Assembly (NCBI GenBank): GCA_029212615.1
Contig: JARGPJ010000011.1
Span: forward strand, 1-64,000
Source: Verrucomicrobiales bacterium
GTDB lineage: Bacteria > Verrucomicrobiota > Verrucomicrobiia > Verrucomicrobiales > DEV007
Direction: 5' to 3'
Length of the DNA: 64,000 bases
Shown: piece by piece, positions 9,168 through 17,874 of the stretch
How the letters are laid out: each line of letters opens with the position of its first letter
How positions within the stretch are numbered: the first letter of the stretch is position 1
The notes under the pieces: generated by a model
Database searches by the model: none
The model's input: the letters and a program-made list of their open reading frames with translations, nothing else
Told to the model about the DNA's origin: nothing
Program-made: the position numbers and the translations under genes

Positions 9168-11180
9168 TTAAGTCGCAGAAGCAGGGCTTGTGCCGGACGG
9201 GTTGCGGGAGCGACGGCCGGTTCGCGAGGTGCCGGCGACCCATGATTCGATGATGAGAAGGATGAGGACAACGAGGATGATCCATTTCCAGAGTTTCTGC
9301 TTATCTTCTTTTTCAACCGACTCGAGACGCGCAAGTTGCGTGGCAGTGAGCGATTCGCGGGCGATTTCCTCTTCGGGATCGATCAGGGGGATGCCCCAGT
9401 CAGGAAATTTCGCAGTGGGATCGAAAGGTTCCGTGACACTTTCAGAGGGGACGAGGTTTACCGCCTTTAAGTTTGAGGTTTCGTCTTCCGGGGTTTCGTA
9501 GAATCCGGGTTTTGAATACTCAGTTTCACCGACATAGAGTGTGGCGACAGAGCGGATACTGAAACCGGTGTGCTCAAAGATTGAAAAGAGGAGGGGGACA
9601 AATTTTGAAGAAAGAGCAAGCTGGCTTTCTTTCGGTTCCCATCCTGACAGGAAGACAAAAGCGGCGCCGTTTCCGATCGGCTGTTCGACGAGGGCGGGTG
9701 CGTCACCGTCAAAAGTGGCGATGATCCTGGTCTCGGAGTCAGGCTCGTTGAAAGTGAGGCGGCGCTGTTTCCAGAAGCGGATTTTGGTGAAGTCCCGAAT
9801 CTGTGCGCGGGCGAAAGGCTGAAGCACGGGATGTTCAAAATCGAGGTCGGCGAGGAGTGCGTAGTCTTTTCCTTCCTCCTCGCTGAGAACCCAGTCATCT
9901 TTTCCGGTGAGTTTTGCCAATGAATCCGGTGCTGAGTCTGCAGAGGGGATTGCGATGACGAGCCCGCCGCCCCGTGCGAAGTCTTGCAGCCGGGTCGCGG
10001 TTTCTGCGGACCACTTTCCGGTGGCGATGATGATGGCGTTCTCCTGTGTTTCCGCCTCCGTGAGCGTTTCTGTCGCGGTCACGACCGGTTCAAGGGTGGG
10101 GGTTGGCTGGAGGGCGCGCCGGAGGTAAAAGAGGGGAGAGCCTGCCTCATCCGAAAGCCCCTCTTCGGCGAGGAGAAGAACCCTGAGGGGGCGGGCCTGA
10201 ACGGGGGAAACGTAGATCTCGTTGTCAAAGGGGTGGGAGTCGCCGGTGACTTCGATGATGCCGCGCAGGGCTTCAGCGGGACGCGGAGCGGAGGTCAGAA
10301 TCCGGCTCGTGCCGGGGGCGATTGTGGTCTTGATCGCGGTTTCGGGAAAGCCGCGCCACTGGATCGTCGCGTCGGCATTGTCGGAATCAGCGGCATTGCG
10401 GATTCGGACACGATAGACTTCCTCTTCCTCAACATTGGCCCGTGCCGGGGTGGCGGCGAGATTCAGGGAGAGATTGCCGGGTTCAGTGACGGCGAGGGGA
10501 AGAAGGCGGACCGGAACCTCATCGGGCCAGGCCCCGGACTGGAGCAGGTCCCGGGAGCTTCCTTCCTGAAAATCACTGATGACGATGAGTTCGCGCTGGT
10601 TCGCGGGGCGGTCGGCATCCTCAGCGAGGAGGAGTTCGGAAGACTCGACCATGGCATCGCCCAGCTCACTCCCGAGCCAGCCCGGTGCGGGGTCGAGTTC
10701 GGCCAGGTTCTGAAGACGGGCCCCGGCGTTGAGTGTTCTCCAGCGGGAGAAATTCGCGGAGACGTCTAGCGATTCATCGAAGAGGGCGAGGGCAAGGTCG
10801 TCCTTCCCGTCGAAGCGTGAAATTTCCCGGCGGGCGGCTGCGAGGGCTTGTTCCCAGAGATCCTCGCGCTGCATCGAAGCGCTGCGGTCGATCAGGATCA
10901 TGGCGCGGGCTTGCGAGTTTTCCTCCCCGGGAAGGGAAAGGGAGCGGAAGAACGGTCGACAGAAAGCGAGGGCGAGAAGGATGAGGGCGAGGCAGCGGAG
11001 TGCGAGGAGAAGCCAGCGGTCGAGGCGGGTTCGCCGGGTGAGGCGTTCCGGCGTTTTCTCCAGAAAAAGGTGCGAGCTGAAAGGAACGTGGTCTTTCGGC
11101 GGTCGTTTCCTCAGATGCAGGAGGATCGGCACAGCAATGGCCAGGGCACCCAGTAGATAGAGAGGAAAAAGGAAACTCAA
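9168..11180 (-). CDS. BatA/VWA domain membrane protein
   Basis: 670 residues. The N-terminus is a classic BatA double-helix module: a first helix (LYLLGALAIAVPILLHL), the RKRPP.. segment, then a second helix (LLLALRCLALILLALAF). A VWA domain follows with an intact-looking MIDAS start (LIDRSASM) and a later LIVISDFQEG. The middle carries a GATase-like or Rossmann segment (LRVLLLAEEG.., GGLVIAIPSAD). The C-terminus has one membrane helix (WIILVVLILLIIESW) and a short basic cytoplasmic tail. It is the first gene of the three-gene minus-strand operon. BatA proteins are linked to stress tolerance and chaperone-like MoxR systems in other bacteria; that role here is an inference. Confidence 0.85.
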   Translation of the reverse strand: MSFLFPLYLLGALAIAVPILLHLRKRPPKDHVPFSSHLFLEKTPERLTRRTRLDRWLLLALRCLALILLALAFCRPFFRSLSLPGEENSQARAMILIDRSASMQREDLWEQALAAARREISRFDGKDDLALALFDESLDVSANFSRWRTLNAGARLQNLAELDPAPGWLGSELGDAMVESSELLLAEDADRPANQRELIVISDFQEGSSRDLLQSGAWPDEVPVRLLPLAVTEPGNLSLNLAATPARANVEEEEVYRVRIRNAADSDNADATIQWRGFPETAIKTTIAPGTSRILTSAPRPAEALRGIIEVTGDSHPFDNEIYVSPVQARPLRVLLLAEEGLSDEAGSPLFYLRRALQPTPTLEPVVTATETLTEAETQENAIIIATGKWSAETATRLQDFARGGGLVIAIPSADSAPDSLAKLTGKDDWVLSEEEGKDYALLADLDFEHPVLQPFARAQIRDFTKIRFWKQRRLTFNEPDSETRIIATFDGDAPALVEQPIGNGAAFVFLSGWEPKESQLALSSKFVPLLFSIFEHTGFSIRSVATLYVGETEYSKPGFYETPEDETSNLKAVNLVPSESVTEPFDPTAKFPDWGIPLIDPEEEIARESLTATQLARLESVEKEDKQKLWKWIILVVLILLIIESWVAGTSRTGRRSRNPSGTSPASAT

Positions 11181-11243
11181 AGCAATGGTAAGATTGGCAG
11201 GTTTCGGAGGGTGCCGCGAGGACGTTTTCGCGGCTGAAGAAGA

Positions 11244-11729
11244 TTAGGTGCTTTGGTGGTTTTCGCCTTTCGTTCGCGGGGCGTCCTCAACCACTTCGGC
11301 TTCGATATTGATGACTCTGGATGAACCGGGCGCGGGTTTCGGTGCGCCCATGGTTTCCCCGGCAACGGAGATTTTCCCACTGAGATACCCTTTAACGACC
11401 GTTTTGGCGATGTCACGCAGGCTGGGGACGAGAAGGGTGAACCCGATCGCATCGGTGAGGAAACCGGGGGTGAGGAGGACCGCTCCGGCGACAAGAATGA
11501 GAAGGCCATCCATGACTTCTTCATGCGGGAGCCGGCCCTGAGACAGGGCGGATTGATACTTCGAAAGCGCTTTGAGGCCCTGCGATTTCGTGAGCCAGGC
11601 TCCGAGAATCGCGGTGAGGATGATGATAGCAAGAGTCGTCGGGATGCCGATTTTGGATCCGAGCACCATGAAAATGCAGAGTTCCAGAACTGGAATGGCG
11701 ATGAAAAGGAGGAGGAGGCGGGCAAACAT
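11244..11729 (-). CDS. fxsA: FxsA family membrane protein
   Basis: 161 residues with the family's layout: N-terminal helix (LLLLFIAIPVLELCIFM), a loop, a second helix (TTLAIIILTAILGAWL), a KSQG.. basic stretch, then LLILVAGAVLLTPGFLTDAIGF. The LTPGFLTD motif is characteristic. The cytoplasmic tail is variable. FxsA is named for suppressing F-plasmid exclusion of phage T7 in E. coli, but its normal role is poorly known. It lies 63 bases upstream of the BatA/VWA gene on the same strand and could share a transcript with it. Confidence 0.9.
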   Translation of the reverse strand: MFARLLLLFIAIPVLELCIFMVLGSKIGIPTTLAIIILTAILGAWLTKSQGLKALSKYQSALSQGRLPHEEVMDGLLILVAGAVLLTPGFLTDAIGFTLLVPSLRDIAKTVVKGYLSGKISVAGETMGAPKPAPGSSRVINIEAEVVEDAPRTKGENHQST

Positions 11730-11856
11730 ATCTACAGATAATTACGATTTAGACCGGGAAACCGTAGCAGTGGTTCAATATCGACCCTTCCATTCTTCAC
11801 CTTGGCTTGTCTTGAGGGATTTAGAAAAAGAAAATGAATGGAGAGGGGGAAGGGGC

Positions 11857-12642
11857 TCAGGTGGTCGTCTCTTCAGGAATGTCTTTACAGTGTTTGAGGC
11901 GATAGGCGCCATCGACGGGCAGAATCGTGCCGGTGATGTAGTCGGCTTCGTTGGAGGAAAGGAAGGCTGCGGCGTGCCCGATTTCTTCGGGCAATCCGAG
12001 GCGGCCCCAGGGGAGCTTCCGGCCCTCGGCGGCCATGGTGTCGTCATCGTAGTGTTGCCGCTCGCCCGGAGTATCGATCCAGCCCGGTTCGATCGCATTG
12101 ACGTTGATCTGATGTTCGCAGAGTTCGATCGCCATCGTTTGCATCATGGAGTTGAGCCCGGCTTTGGCAGCACTGTAGGCCACGCAGCGTGCGTTGGGGA
12201 TGCGGGCGAGAACGCTGGAGATGAAAGTGATTTTGCCGGGTTTTGCTTTCGCGACGAGGTGCCTCGCCACGAGTTGTGAGAGGTGAAAGCTTCCCAGCAG
12301 CGCGGAATTCAGGATGTTGGCGAAGTCTTCCGGGTCATAGTCGAGGAAGTCAGCGCGCCGGTTAAAAGCGGGAACAGAGACGAGAATATCGAGAGAGCCG
12401 AAATGGTCGAGGCAGGCCTTGAGGATGGCTTCGCATCCTTCCCGTGAGAAAGCGTCCGCTTCGATGGGGTGGCAGTCGACGCCGAGAGCGCGAATGGTCC
12501 CGGCGGCGGACTCGAGTTCTTCGCTCCCCGGTCGGTCTGCGAGCGCGATCGACGCTCCCTCTTTGGCGAGTGCTTGGGCGCAGCCGAGGCCGATGCCGCG
12601 AGCCCCACCTGTGACGATGGCTGTTTTTCCCTTCAATTTCAT
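11857..12642 (-). CDS. SDR-family NAD(P)-dependent oxidoreductase
   Basis: 261 residues from the ATG at 12642; the longer upstream reading adds 58 residues that do not resemble the family. A Rossmann fold is clear: TGGARGIGLG at the N-terminus for NAD(P) binding, a catalytic Ser in ISSVLARIPNAR, and YSAAK for the Tyr/Lys pair near residue 155. The end of the domain has INVNAIEPGWIDTPGE and ITGTILPVDGAY, typical of classical SDRs close to glucose-1-dehydrogenase and 3-oxoacyl-ACP reductase. The substrate cannot be read from the sequence. It stands alone, divergent from apt. Confidence 0.88.
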   Translation of the reverse strand: MKLKGKTAIVTGGARGIGLGCAQALAKEGASIALADRPGSEELESAAGTIRALGVDCHPIEADAFSREGCEAILKACLDHFGSLDILVSVPAFNRRADFLDYDPEDFANILNSALLGSFHLSQLVARHLVAKAKPGKITFISSVLARIPNARCVAYSAAKAGLNSMMQTMAIELCEHQINVNAIEPGWIDTPGERQHYDDDTMAAEGRKLPWGRLGLPEEIGHAAAFLSSNEADYITGTILPVDGAYRLKHCKDIPEETTT

Positions 12643-12842
12643 CGGGGTGACTTTAGCGAAGGGATGGGAGTGACGGAAGGACTCAATCACGGAATCTCTA
12701 TTCGGGAGAGGACGGAAGCAGTGGCGGGAGGACGGTAGTGGTCGTTTCTGAGTGGGTTGGAAAGTAGAAAGGGTTCGAAAAGGAAGGGGGAGACAGGGTG
12801 ATCCTTTCTTGACCACCGCGAGTTCTCTGGCGAGCGTGCCGC

Positions 12843-13376
12843 GTGAACGAGGAAAATATCAAACGAATCGAAGCCGCGATCCGCGACGTCCATGATTTCC
12901 CGAAGCCGGGAATCGTTTTTAAAGACATCACGCCCGTTCTCGGTGACGGCGAGTTGCTCAGGCTCACGACGGATGCCTTTGCTGACACGCTGGAGGGGGA
13001 GTCGATCAGTAAGGTGATCGGGATTGACGCCCGCGGGTTCATTTTCGGGGCGGCGCTCGCAGATCGGATCGGGGCGGGTTTCGTTCCGGTCCGGAAAAAA
13101 GGAAAGCTGCCCTGGGAGACGACAGGGGTAGCGTATTCATTGGAGTATGGGGAGGCACACGTCGAGATTCACAAGGATGCGATCAAGCCGGGAGAGCGTG
13201 TCATCCTCGTTGATGATCTCCTCGCCACGGGTGGCACGGCGGGGGCGGCGATCAAATTAGTGAAAGAACTCGGCGGCGAGATCGTCTGCATGAGCTTTCT
13301 GATTGAGCTGGAGTTTCTCGACGGGCGGAAAAATCTCGATTCCGATGTCCGGGTTGAGGCTTTGCTGACGTATTGA
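12843..13376 (+). CDS. apt: adenine phosphoribosyltransferase
   Basis: 177 residues, the usual length. It converts adenine and PRPP to AMP and pyrophosphate in cytosolic purine salvage. Visible motifs are DFPKPGIVFKDITP at the N-terminus, IGIDARGFIFGA, VRKKGKLPW in the flexible loop region, and the PRPP-binding VILVDDLLATGGTAGAA near residues 120-136. The start is GTG. It is followed after 32 bases by the methyltransferase gene on the same strand, so the two may be co-transcribed. Confidence 0.97.
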   Translation: MNEENIKRIEAAIRDVHDFPKPGIVFKDITPVLGDGELLRLTTDAFADTLEGESISKVIGIDARGFIFGAALADRIGAGFVPVRKKGKLPWETTGVAYSLEYGEAHVEIHKDAIKPGERVILVDDLLATGGTAGAAIKLVKELGGEIVCMSFLIELEFLDGRKNLDSDVRVEALLTY

Positions 13377-13408
13377 GATCGCGGTCGCAATCGAAGGCCC
13401 GATTGATC

Positions 13409-14143
13409 ATGAGTTACGAAAGCGATATTCTGCGAGACTGGTATCTGCTGTTTCATTATGGAGCAGCGGAGGAAATTCTGGAGGGCGTGGCGATTGATGA
13501 TGCCGCGCTCCCGGCCCGTTGCCTGGATTTCCCGGTCGCGACGGTCGAGGCTGCCGGGATTAACAGTGAGATCGGACGTGCTCTCGACCTCGGTTGTGCG
13601 GTGGGGCGTTCCAGTTTCGAACTCTCCAAAGTGGCCCGCGAGGTACTGGGGATCGATTTTTCCCTGAGCTTTGTTCAGGTTGCCGAGGCGGTCGGGAGAG
13701 AGGAAAACCCGGGCTACCGGCGCTATCGCGAAATGCATTTGAGCGATGAACTCACCGCGAAGCTGCCCGAAGGCAGTATCCCGGAGCGGGTTTCCTTCGA
13801 ACAGGGGGATGCGATGGATCTGCGGACCGATCTCGGTTCATTCGATCTCGTGCATGCGGCCAACCTGCTTTGCCGTCTTCCGGAGCCGACGCGATTTCTT
13901 GAGCGGCTTCCCGACCTCGTGAATCCGGGCGGAACCCTCGTCGTGGCGACGCCCGCGACCTGGATGGAGGCCTACACTCCGCCTGTGAATTTTCCCCCGG
14001 CGCTGACACTGGATTTTTTAAAGGGACATCTCGGGGCGTCCTTCGAGATTCAGGAGGTAAACGAGTTTCCCTTCCTGATCCGTGAACATCAGCGGAAACT
14101 TCAGCTCAGCACGGCTCAGACATCGGTCTGGCGTCGACGTTGA
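13409..14143 (+). CDS. putative 4-mercaptohistidine N1-methyltransferase (OvoA C-terminal type)
   Basis: 244 residues from the ATG at 13409 (MSYESD). The N-terminal YLLFHYGAAEEIL segment and the SAM site ALDLGCAVGRSSFELSK match the methyltransferase half of the ovothiol synthase OvoA. A later DLVHAANLLCRLP sits at the usual post-SAM position. In OvoA this domain methylates 4-mercaptohistidine in ovothiol formation. Here it is a free-standing gene; no iron-dependent sulfoxide synthase domain is in the window. Function as an ovothiol methyltransferase is therefore family-based, and another thiol-histidine or small-molecule substrate is possible. Confidence 0.8.
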   Translation: MSYESDILRDWYLLFHYGAAEEILEGVAIDDAALPARCLDFPVATVEAAGINSEIGRALDLGCAVGRSSFELSKVAREVLGIDFSLSFVQVAEAVGREENPGYRRYREMHLSDELTAKLPEGSIPERVSFEQGDAMDLRTDLGSFDLVHAANLLCRLPEPTRFLERLPDLVNPGGTLVVATPATWMEAYTPPVNFPPALTLDFLKGHLGASFEIQEVNEFPFLIREHQRKLQLSTAQTSVWRRR

Positions 14144-14312
14144 GGTGGCGGGTTTCCCCGCACTTTTCCAGGTGCCGTTGGGGCGCGGGACAGGGTCGTT
14201 TCCGGGCGCTATACCAGTGAGTTTGACGCCGTCGAAGGCCTCATCCCGGTCTGTGTCTGATCCCGTGAATCGGGGTTCGACAGGGGCGCTTCCATCATTA
14301 CGATGGGGGCTC

Positions 14313-15056
14313 ATGAAAAAATTACTCTCATATCTCACTTTGTTCGGTGCAGGAATCTTTCTCAGCGCTTGCAGTGAAACGACGGAAACCGCTGCGGAAA
14401 CTGCTTCTGAGCCAGCGGCCGGTGCCGAAGATGGTTGGGTCTCGCTTTTCGATGGCGAATCCTTGAAAGGATGGAAGCATTCGACGCTCGGAACTGCTGA
14501 ATACACCGTTGTGGATGGCACGATTCACGGGCAAACGGTCGAAGGCAGCCCGAATAGCTTTCTTCTCAGCGAGAAACAGTACGGTGACTTTGAACTCCAG
14601 TTTGAAGTGAAGGTCCATGACAGTCTCAACTCAGGTTGTCAGATCCGTTCCCGTGAAAAGAAACAGGAAGATCTCGCGACGACTGGAAAGAACGGAAAGC
14701 CGGCCACAGATATTGACCGTTTCTTCGGTCCTCAAGTGGAGCTTGAGTCGTCACCGGGTCAGTCTGGTTATGTCTACGGCGAAGCGACCGGCCGCGGTTG
14801 GATCTCTGAGGAGCCACAGGACAAGGAGCATTCTCACGATTACATGAAGAATGGTGAGTGGAACCAGATTCGCATCGTTGCGAAGGGAGCCAATATCAAA
14901 ACTTTCATCAATGGCAATGCGGTCGCTGATCTCACTGACGCCGCAATTTACGAGACTCACCCCAAGGGGCATATCGGTCTTCAGGTACACGGGATCAAGA
15001 AGGGCACCGGTCCTTTTGATGTGGCGTGGAAGAACATCCGCATCAAGACGCTCTGA
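14313..15056 (+). CDS. DUF1080 lipoprotein (3-keto-disaccharide hydrolase-like)
   Basis: 247 residues. The ATG at 14313 has a purine-rich stretch upstream and gives a lipoprotein signal with lipobox LSAC near residue 19; the open frame extends further upstream but overlaps the preceding gene. After an Ala/Glu/Thr-rich linker comes the DUF1080 fold: GWVSLFDGESLKGWK, YGDFELQFEVKV, LNSGCQIRSR and a terminal GPFDVAWKNIRIK. This concanavalin-like family binds or hydrolyses sugar derivatives and is very abundant in Planctomycetota and Verrucomicrobiota. Likely membrane-anchored and facing the periplasm. Confidence 0.88.
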   Translation: MKKLLSYLTLFGAGIFLSACSETTETAAETASEPAAGAEDGWVSLFDGESLKGWKHSTLGTAEYTVVDGTIHGQTVEGSPNSFLLSEKQYGDFELQFEVKVHDSLNSGCQIRSREKKQEDLATTGKNGKPATDIDRFFGPQVELESSPGQSGYVYGEATGRGWISEEPQDKEHSHDYMKNGEWNQIRIVAKGANIKTFINGNAVADLTDAAIYETHPKGHIGLQVHGIKKGTGPFDVAWKNIRIKTL

Positions 15057-15096
15057 TACGGATGTGCGGAATTAAGTGCAAAGCGGATTTATTTAC

Positions 15097-15125
15097 TTGC
15101 TGCCTTACCGCTCATTGTCTAGAAA
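15097..15125 (+). promoter_or_regulatory. candidate promoter for a small RNA
   Basis: TTGCTG at 15097-15102 and TAGAAA at 15120-15125 are separated by 17 bases. This resembles a sigma-70-type promoter, with weak -35 agreement. It lies between the DUF1080 gene and a strong terminator, with no open frame in between. Confidence 0.3.
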
Positions 15126-15131
15126 AGACTT

Positions 15132-15221
15132 AGTGAAGACGCTTCGATCTATTCGAGCGAAGCAGTTTTCACTTTAAGGAGGAGGGCCCCGGTACTGCGA
15201 AAGCAGTACCGGGGTTTTTTT
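15132..15221 (+). ncRNA. candidate small RNA upstream of smpB
   Basis: About 90 bases between a promoter-like pair and a strong intrinsic terminator, with no reading frame. It contains a hairpin (GCTTCG 15141-15146 with CGAAGC 15158-15163), a U-rich single-stranded stretch, and AAGGAGGAGG just before the terminator, which resembles a Shine-Dalgarno sequence. It could instead be the 3' untranslated end of the DUF1080 transcript. It lacks the features of tmRNA, despite the nearby smpB. The start point is a guess. Confidence 0.35.
15187..15221 (+). terminator. strong intrinsic terminator
   Basis: A perfect 12-base-pair stem (CCCCGGTACTGC with GCAGTACCGGGG) closed by a GAAA tetraloop and followed by seven T. 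It ends the DUF1080 transcript or the candidate small RNA. Confidence 0.92.
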
Positions 15222-15368
15222 GAGCCCGGGGGAGGTCGGGCTCAACCAGGGTTGTTGCGAAAACGGATCGTGTGACATGTTTTCTGCATTATTTAAAGAA
15301 TACGTCGCTCACTTGCGAAGGGATCAAATTTCGACGACTCTTCTTTCCGCCCTGTATGGCGGTTTCAT

Positions 15369-15818
15369 ATGAGCGATATTGCGACCAACCGGAAAGCCCG
15401 ACGGGATTTCCATATCTCCGAGAAATTCGAAGCCGGCCTCGAGCTTAAGGGCACAGAGGTAAAGTCGATCCGTGCCGGTAAGGTGAATATTGGGGAAGCC
15501 TTTGCCCGCGCCGATAAGGGCGAGATGTGGTTGTATCAGTGTGACATCCGCCCCTACGAGCAGGCGAGCCATGAATTTCACGTTCCTTTGAGGAATCGGA
15601 GACTGCTCCTTCACAAGAAAGAAATTCGTCGAATGGAGGCTCTCACTGAGCAGAAAGGGGCCACGATCGTTCCTTTGCGACTCTACTGGAAGAATGGACG
15701 AGTCAAAATTGAACTGGGAGTCGGGAAAGGAAAGGACCAGCGGGATCGTCGCGAGGACCTGAAGCAGCGGGCCCATAATCGCGAAGTGGAGCGTGAGCTT
15801 GCCCGCTACAATAAGTAG
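15369..15818 (+). CDS. smpB: SsrA-binding protein SmpB
   Basis: 149 residues, the normal size. SmpB binds tmRNA and brings it to stalled ribosomes for trans-translation. Motifs include an early NRKARRDFHI, FEAGLELKGTEVKSIR, an NIGEAFARADKGEMWLY strand, HEFHVPLRNRRLLLHKKEI and a basic C-terminal tail (KDQRDRREDLKQR) that occupies the decoding centre. No tmRNA gene (ssrA) is visible in the window. Confidence 0.97.
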   Translation: MSDIATNRKARRDFHISEKFEAGLELKGTEVKSIRAGKVNIGEAFARADKGEMWLYQCDIRPYEQASHEFHVPLRNRRLLLHKKEIRRMEALTEQKGATIVPLRLYWKNGRVKIELGVGKGKDQRDRREDLKQRAHNREVERELARYNK

Positions 15819-15890
15819 AAAAGAGCTGGTTTCGACTTTCGAGGAAGTGGGTTGACTGAGACGTGGTTTCCCGTTCATTCCCCCAAATTT

Positions 15891-16997
15891 ATGGGTTCAT
15901 CATTTGGAAAGCTTTTTCGACTCTCTACCTGGGGAGAATCTCACGGTGGCGGAGTCGGTGTTGTCGTCGACGGGTGCCCTCCTATGATTCCTCTGACCGA
16001 GGCTGATATCCAGGTCGATCTGGATCGCCGCCGCCCCGGGCAGAGCGAAGTGACGACGCCGCGTAACGAAGCGGATGCGGCGGAAATTCTTTCCGGAACC
16101 TTTGAGGGGAAGACTCTAGGTTCGCCTATCGCCGTCCTTGTTCGTAATAAAGATGCGCGTCCCGAGGCCTACTCTGAGATGAGTGAAAAATTTCGCCCTT
16201 CTCATGCCGATTACACCTATCAGGCGAAATACGGGACACGAAACTGGCAGGGGGGAGGCCGTTCCAGTGCCCGTGAAACGATTGGGCGCGTTGCCGCTGC
16301 GGCGATTGCGAAGAAAGTGATCGCGCAATGTTTTGCGAAGGATCTCGAGATCCTGCCTTTCGTTGAATCGATCGGCACGATTCGCGCCAATGTTGATACC
16401 GCGACGGTGACCCGTGAAATGATCGAATCGAATATCATTCGCACCGGTGATCCTGACTCGGTGGAGAAGATGATCGATAAGATCAAAGAAGTCCGCAGCG
16501 ACGGAAATTCGATCGGAGGAGTCGTCGGTTGTGTCATCCGCAATGTCCCCGTCGGTCTCGGGATGCCGGTGTTTGACCGGCTTGAGGCAGACCTCGCGAA
16601 GGCAATGCTCAGCCTTCCGGCAACGAAGGGATTTGAGGTCGGTTCCGGTTTTGCCGGAACAGAGATGACCGGTCGCGATCACAATGACCCCTTTCGCATG
16701 GTGGATGGGAAAGTCCGCACGACCAGTAATCGTTCCGGCGGGGTGCAGGGCGGTATCTCCAATGGAGAGGACATTGTTTTTCGCGTCGCCTTTAAACCGA
16801 CCGCTACGATCATGAGCGGGCAGGATACGGTTACGACAGGATTTGAAGATACCGAACTGAAGGGGCGGGGGCGTCACGATGCCTGTGTTCTGCCCCGGGC
16901 GGTGCCGATGGTTGAGGCCATGGCTGCCCTGGTCCTCGTGGATCATATGCTTCGTCAGCGGGCGTTGACGGGCGAATCAAATTCTCTGGATGAGTGA
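15891..16997 (+). CDS. aroC: chorismate synthase
   Basis: 368 residues. The enzyme converts EPSP to chorismate using reduced FMN, the last step of the shikimate pathway. Motifs: the start [18 protein letters not shown], then [30 protein letters not shown] and late [13 protein letters not shown] and [10 protein letters not shown]. The ATG at 15891 fits the family; a TTG 39 bases upstream has a better purine-rich stretch before it and could add 13 residues. The stop overlaps the start of the next gene by eight bases, so the two are probably translationally coupled. Confidence 0.97.
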   Translation: MGSSFGKLFRLSTWGESHGGGVGVVVDGCPPMIPLTEADIQVDLDRRRPGQSEVTTPRNEADAAEILSGTFEGKTLGSPIAVLVRNKDARPEAYSEMSEKFRPSHADYTYQAKYGTRNWQGGGRSSARETIGRVAAAAIAKKVIAQCFAKDLEILPFVESIGTIRANVDTATVTREMIESNIIRTGDPDSVEKMIDKIKEVRSDGNSIGGVVGCVIRNVPVGLGMPVFDRLEADLAKAMLSLPATKGFEVGSGFAGTEMTGRDHNDPFRMVDGKVRTTSNRSGGVQGGISNGEDIVFRVAFKPTATIMSGQDTVTTGFEDTELKGRGRHDACVLPRAVPMVEAMAALVLVDHMLRQRALTGESNSLDE

Positions 16998-17871
16998 TTA
17001 TTTCCCCTTCCTCATCGCGATCTTAATCGTTCTCCTCACCTTCATTTCGGCAATGAAGAACGGTGTCGTGAAGCTGCTGAGTTCGGGTGCGGCGGCTTTG
17101 GCTCTGGCAATTGTGCTCATTGCCGGTGTGCACTTCCTGCCCGTGCTGGCGGATCAATTCCTGGATCTTGAACTCAGCTGGAAAATGAATTTGGGCATTT
17201 CCTGCGTTCTCGCCATTTTCACTTATACCGTTTCCCGCTTCTTTTTCGGGTGGGTTTTCCGGGTTCTCCTTGGACCTGACAGTTGGATGCATGGACTGGC
17301 TGACGGGGTGCCCGGTGGCATTCTTTCCCTTTTCCCCTCCCTGGTGATCGTCTTTGTGCTCTTCAATTTCGTCAGAATCGCCGGAACCCAGTTGGAACTT
17401 AATTATGTCGCTTCCCTGTCCCGGGACGGCATTGTCAATACGGTGAAGGAGCTCCCTCCGTATCCGACTGCGGCAAGGTGGCGGAATCAGGTTGAGGACG
17501 CACCGATGGTAGCCGGTGCCCTTGATTTGATCGATCCTTTCAGTAACCGGGTGAACCGGAACATGGCAGCGCTCGTCATGGTCAGCCAATCGAATTCACT
17601 GAAGGGTTTCCTTCTCGACCAGGGCGAGACCGCAGATCTCGTGGGTCTGTCCGGGTTTGGTGAATTGGCGGCAGAGCCGCTTGTGTCCGAAGCCCTCAAG
17701 ACAAACCAGCCGGTTGAGATTGTGTCATGTCACCGTATACAAGACGAAGCAAAAGAATTTAGTGAGGCAGAGAAATTGAGGCTGCTTGATCTGGAGCCGG
17801 TCCTGACGCGATTCGTCGATCAGATCGTTCCTGTCGTGGTCCCGGAAGTTAAGCCGAGCGATATCCCCTAA
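16990..17871 (+). CDS. CvpA-like membrane protein
   Basis: 293 residues with about four hydrophobic segments in the first 140: [17 protein letters not shown], a [14 protein letters not shown] stretch, [14 protein letters not shown] and [15 protein letters not shown]. The pattern of an early K/N-G-V motif ([13 protein letters not shown]) and an [11 protein letters not shown] turn fits CvpA-family proteins, which are linked to colicin V production and envelope processes. The remaining half is soluble and not recognised. It starts inside the end of aroC, and its stop lies only 3 bases before gatB. Confidence 0.6.
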   Translation: MSDYFPFLIAILIVLLTFISAMKNGVVKLLSSGAAALALAIVLIAGVHFLPVLADQFLDLELSWKMNLGISCVLAIFTYTVSRFFFGWVFRVLLGPDSWMHGLADGVPGGILSLFPSLVIVFVLFNFVRIAGTQLELNYVASLSRDGIVNTVKELPPYPTAARWRNQVEDAPMVAGALDLIDPFSNRVNRNMAALVMVSQSNSLKGFLLDQGETADLVGLSGFGELAAEPLVSEALKTNQPVEIVSCHRIQDEAKEFSEAEKLRLLDLEPVLTRFVDQIVPVVVPEVKPSDIP

Positions 17872-17874
17872 TTC

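Noticed and set aside
15060..15368. tmRNA (ssrA) beside smpB
   Set aside because: No tRNA-like ends or tag reading frame were seen.
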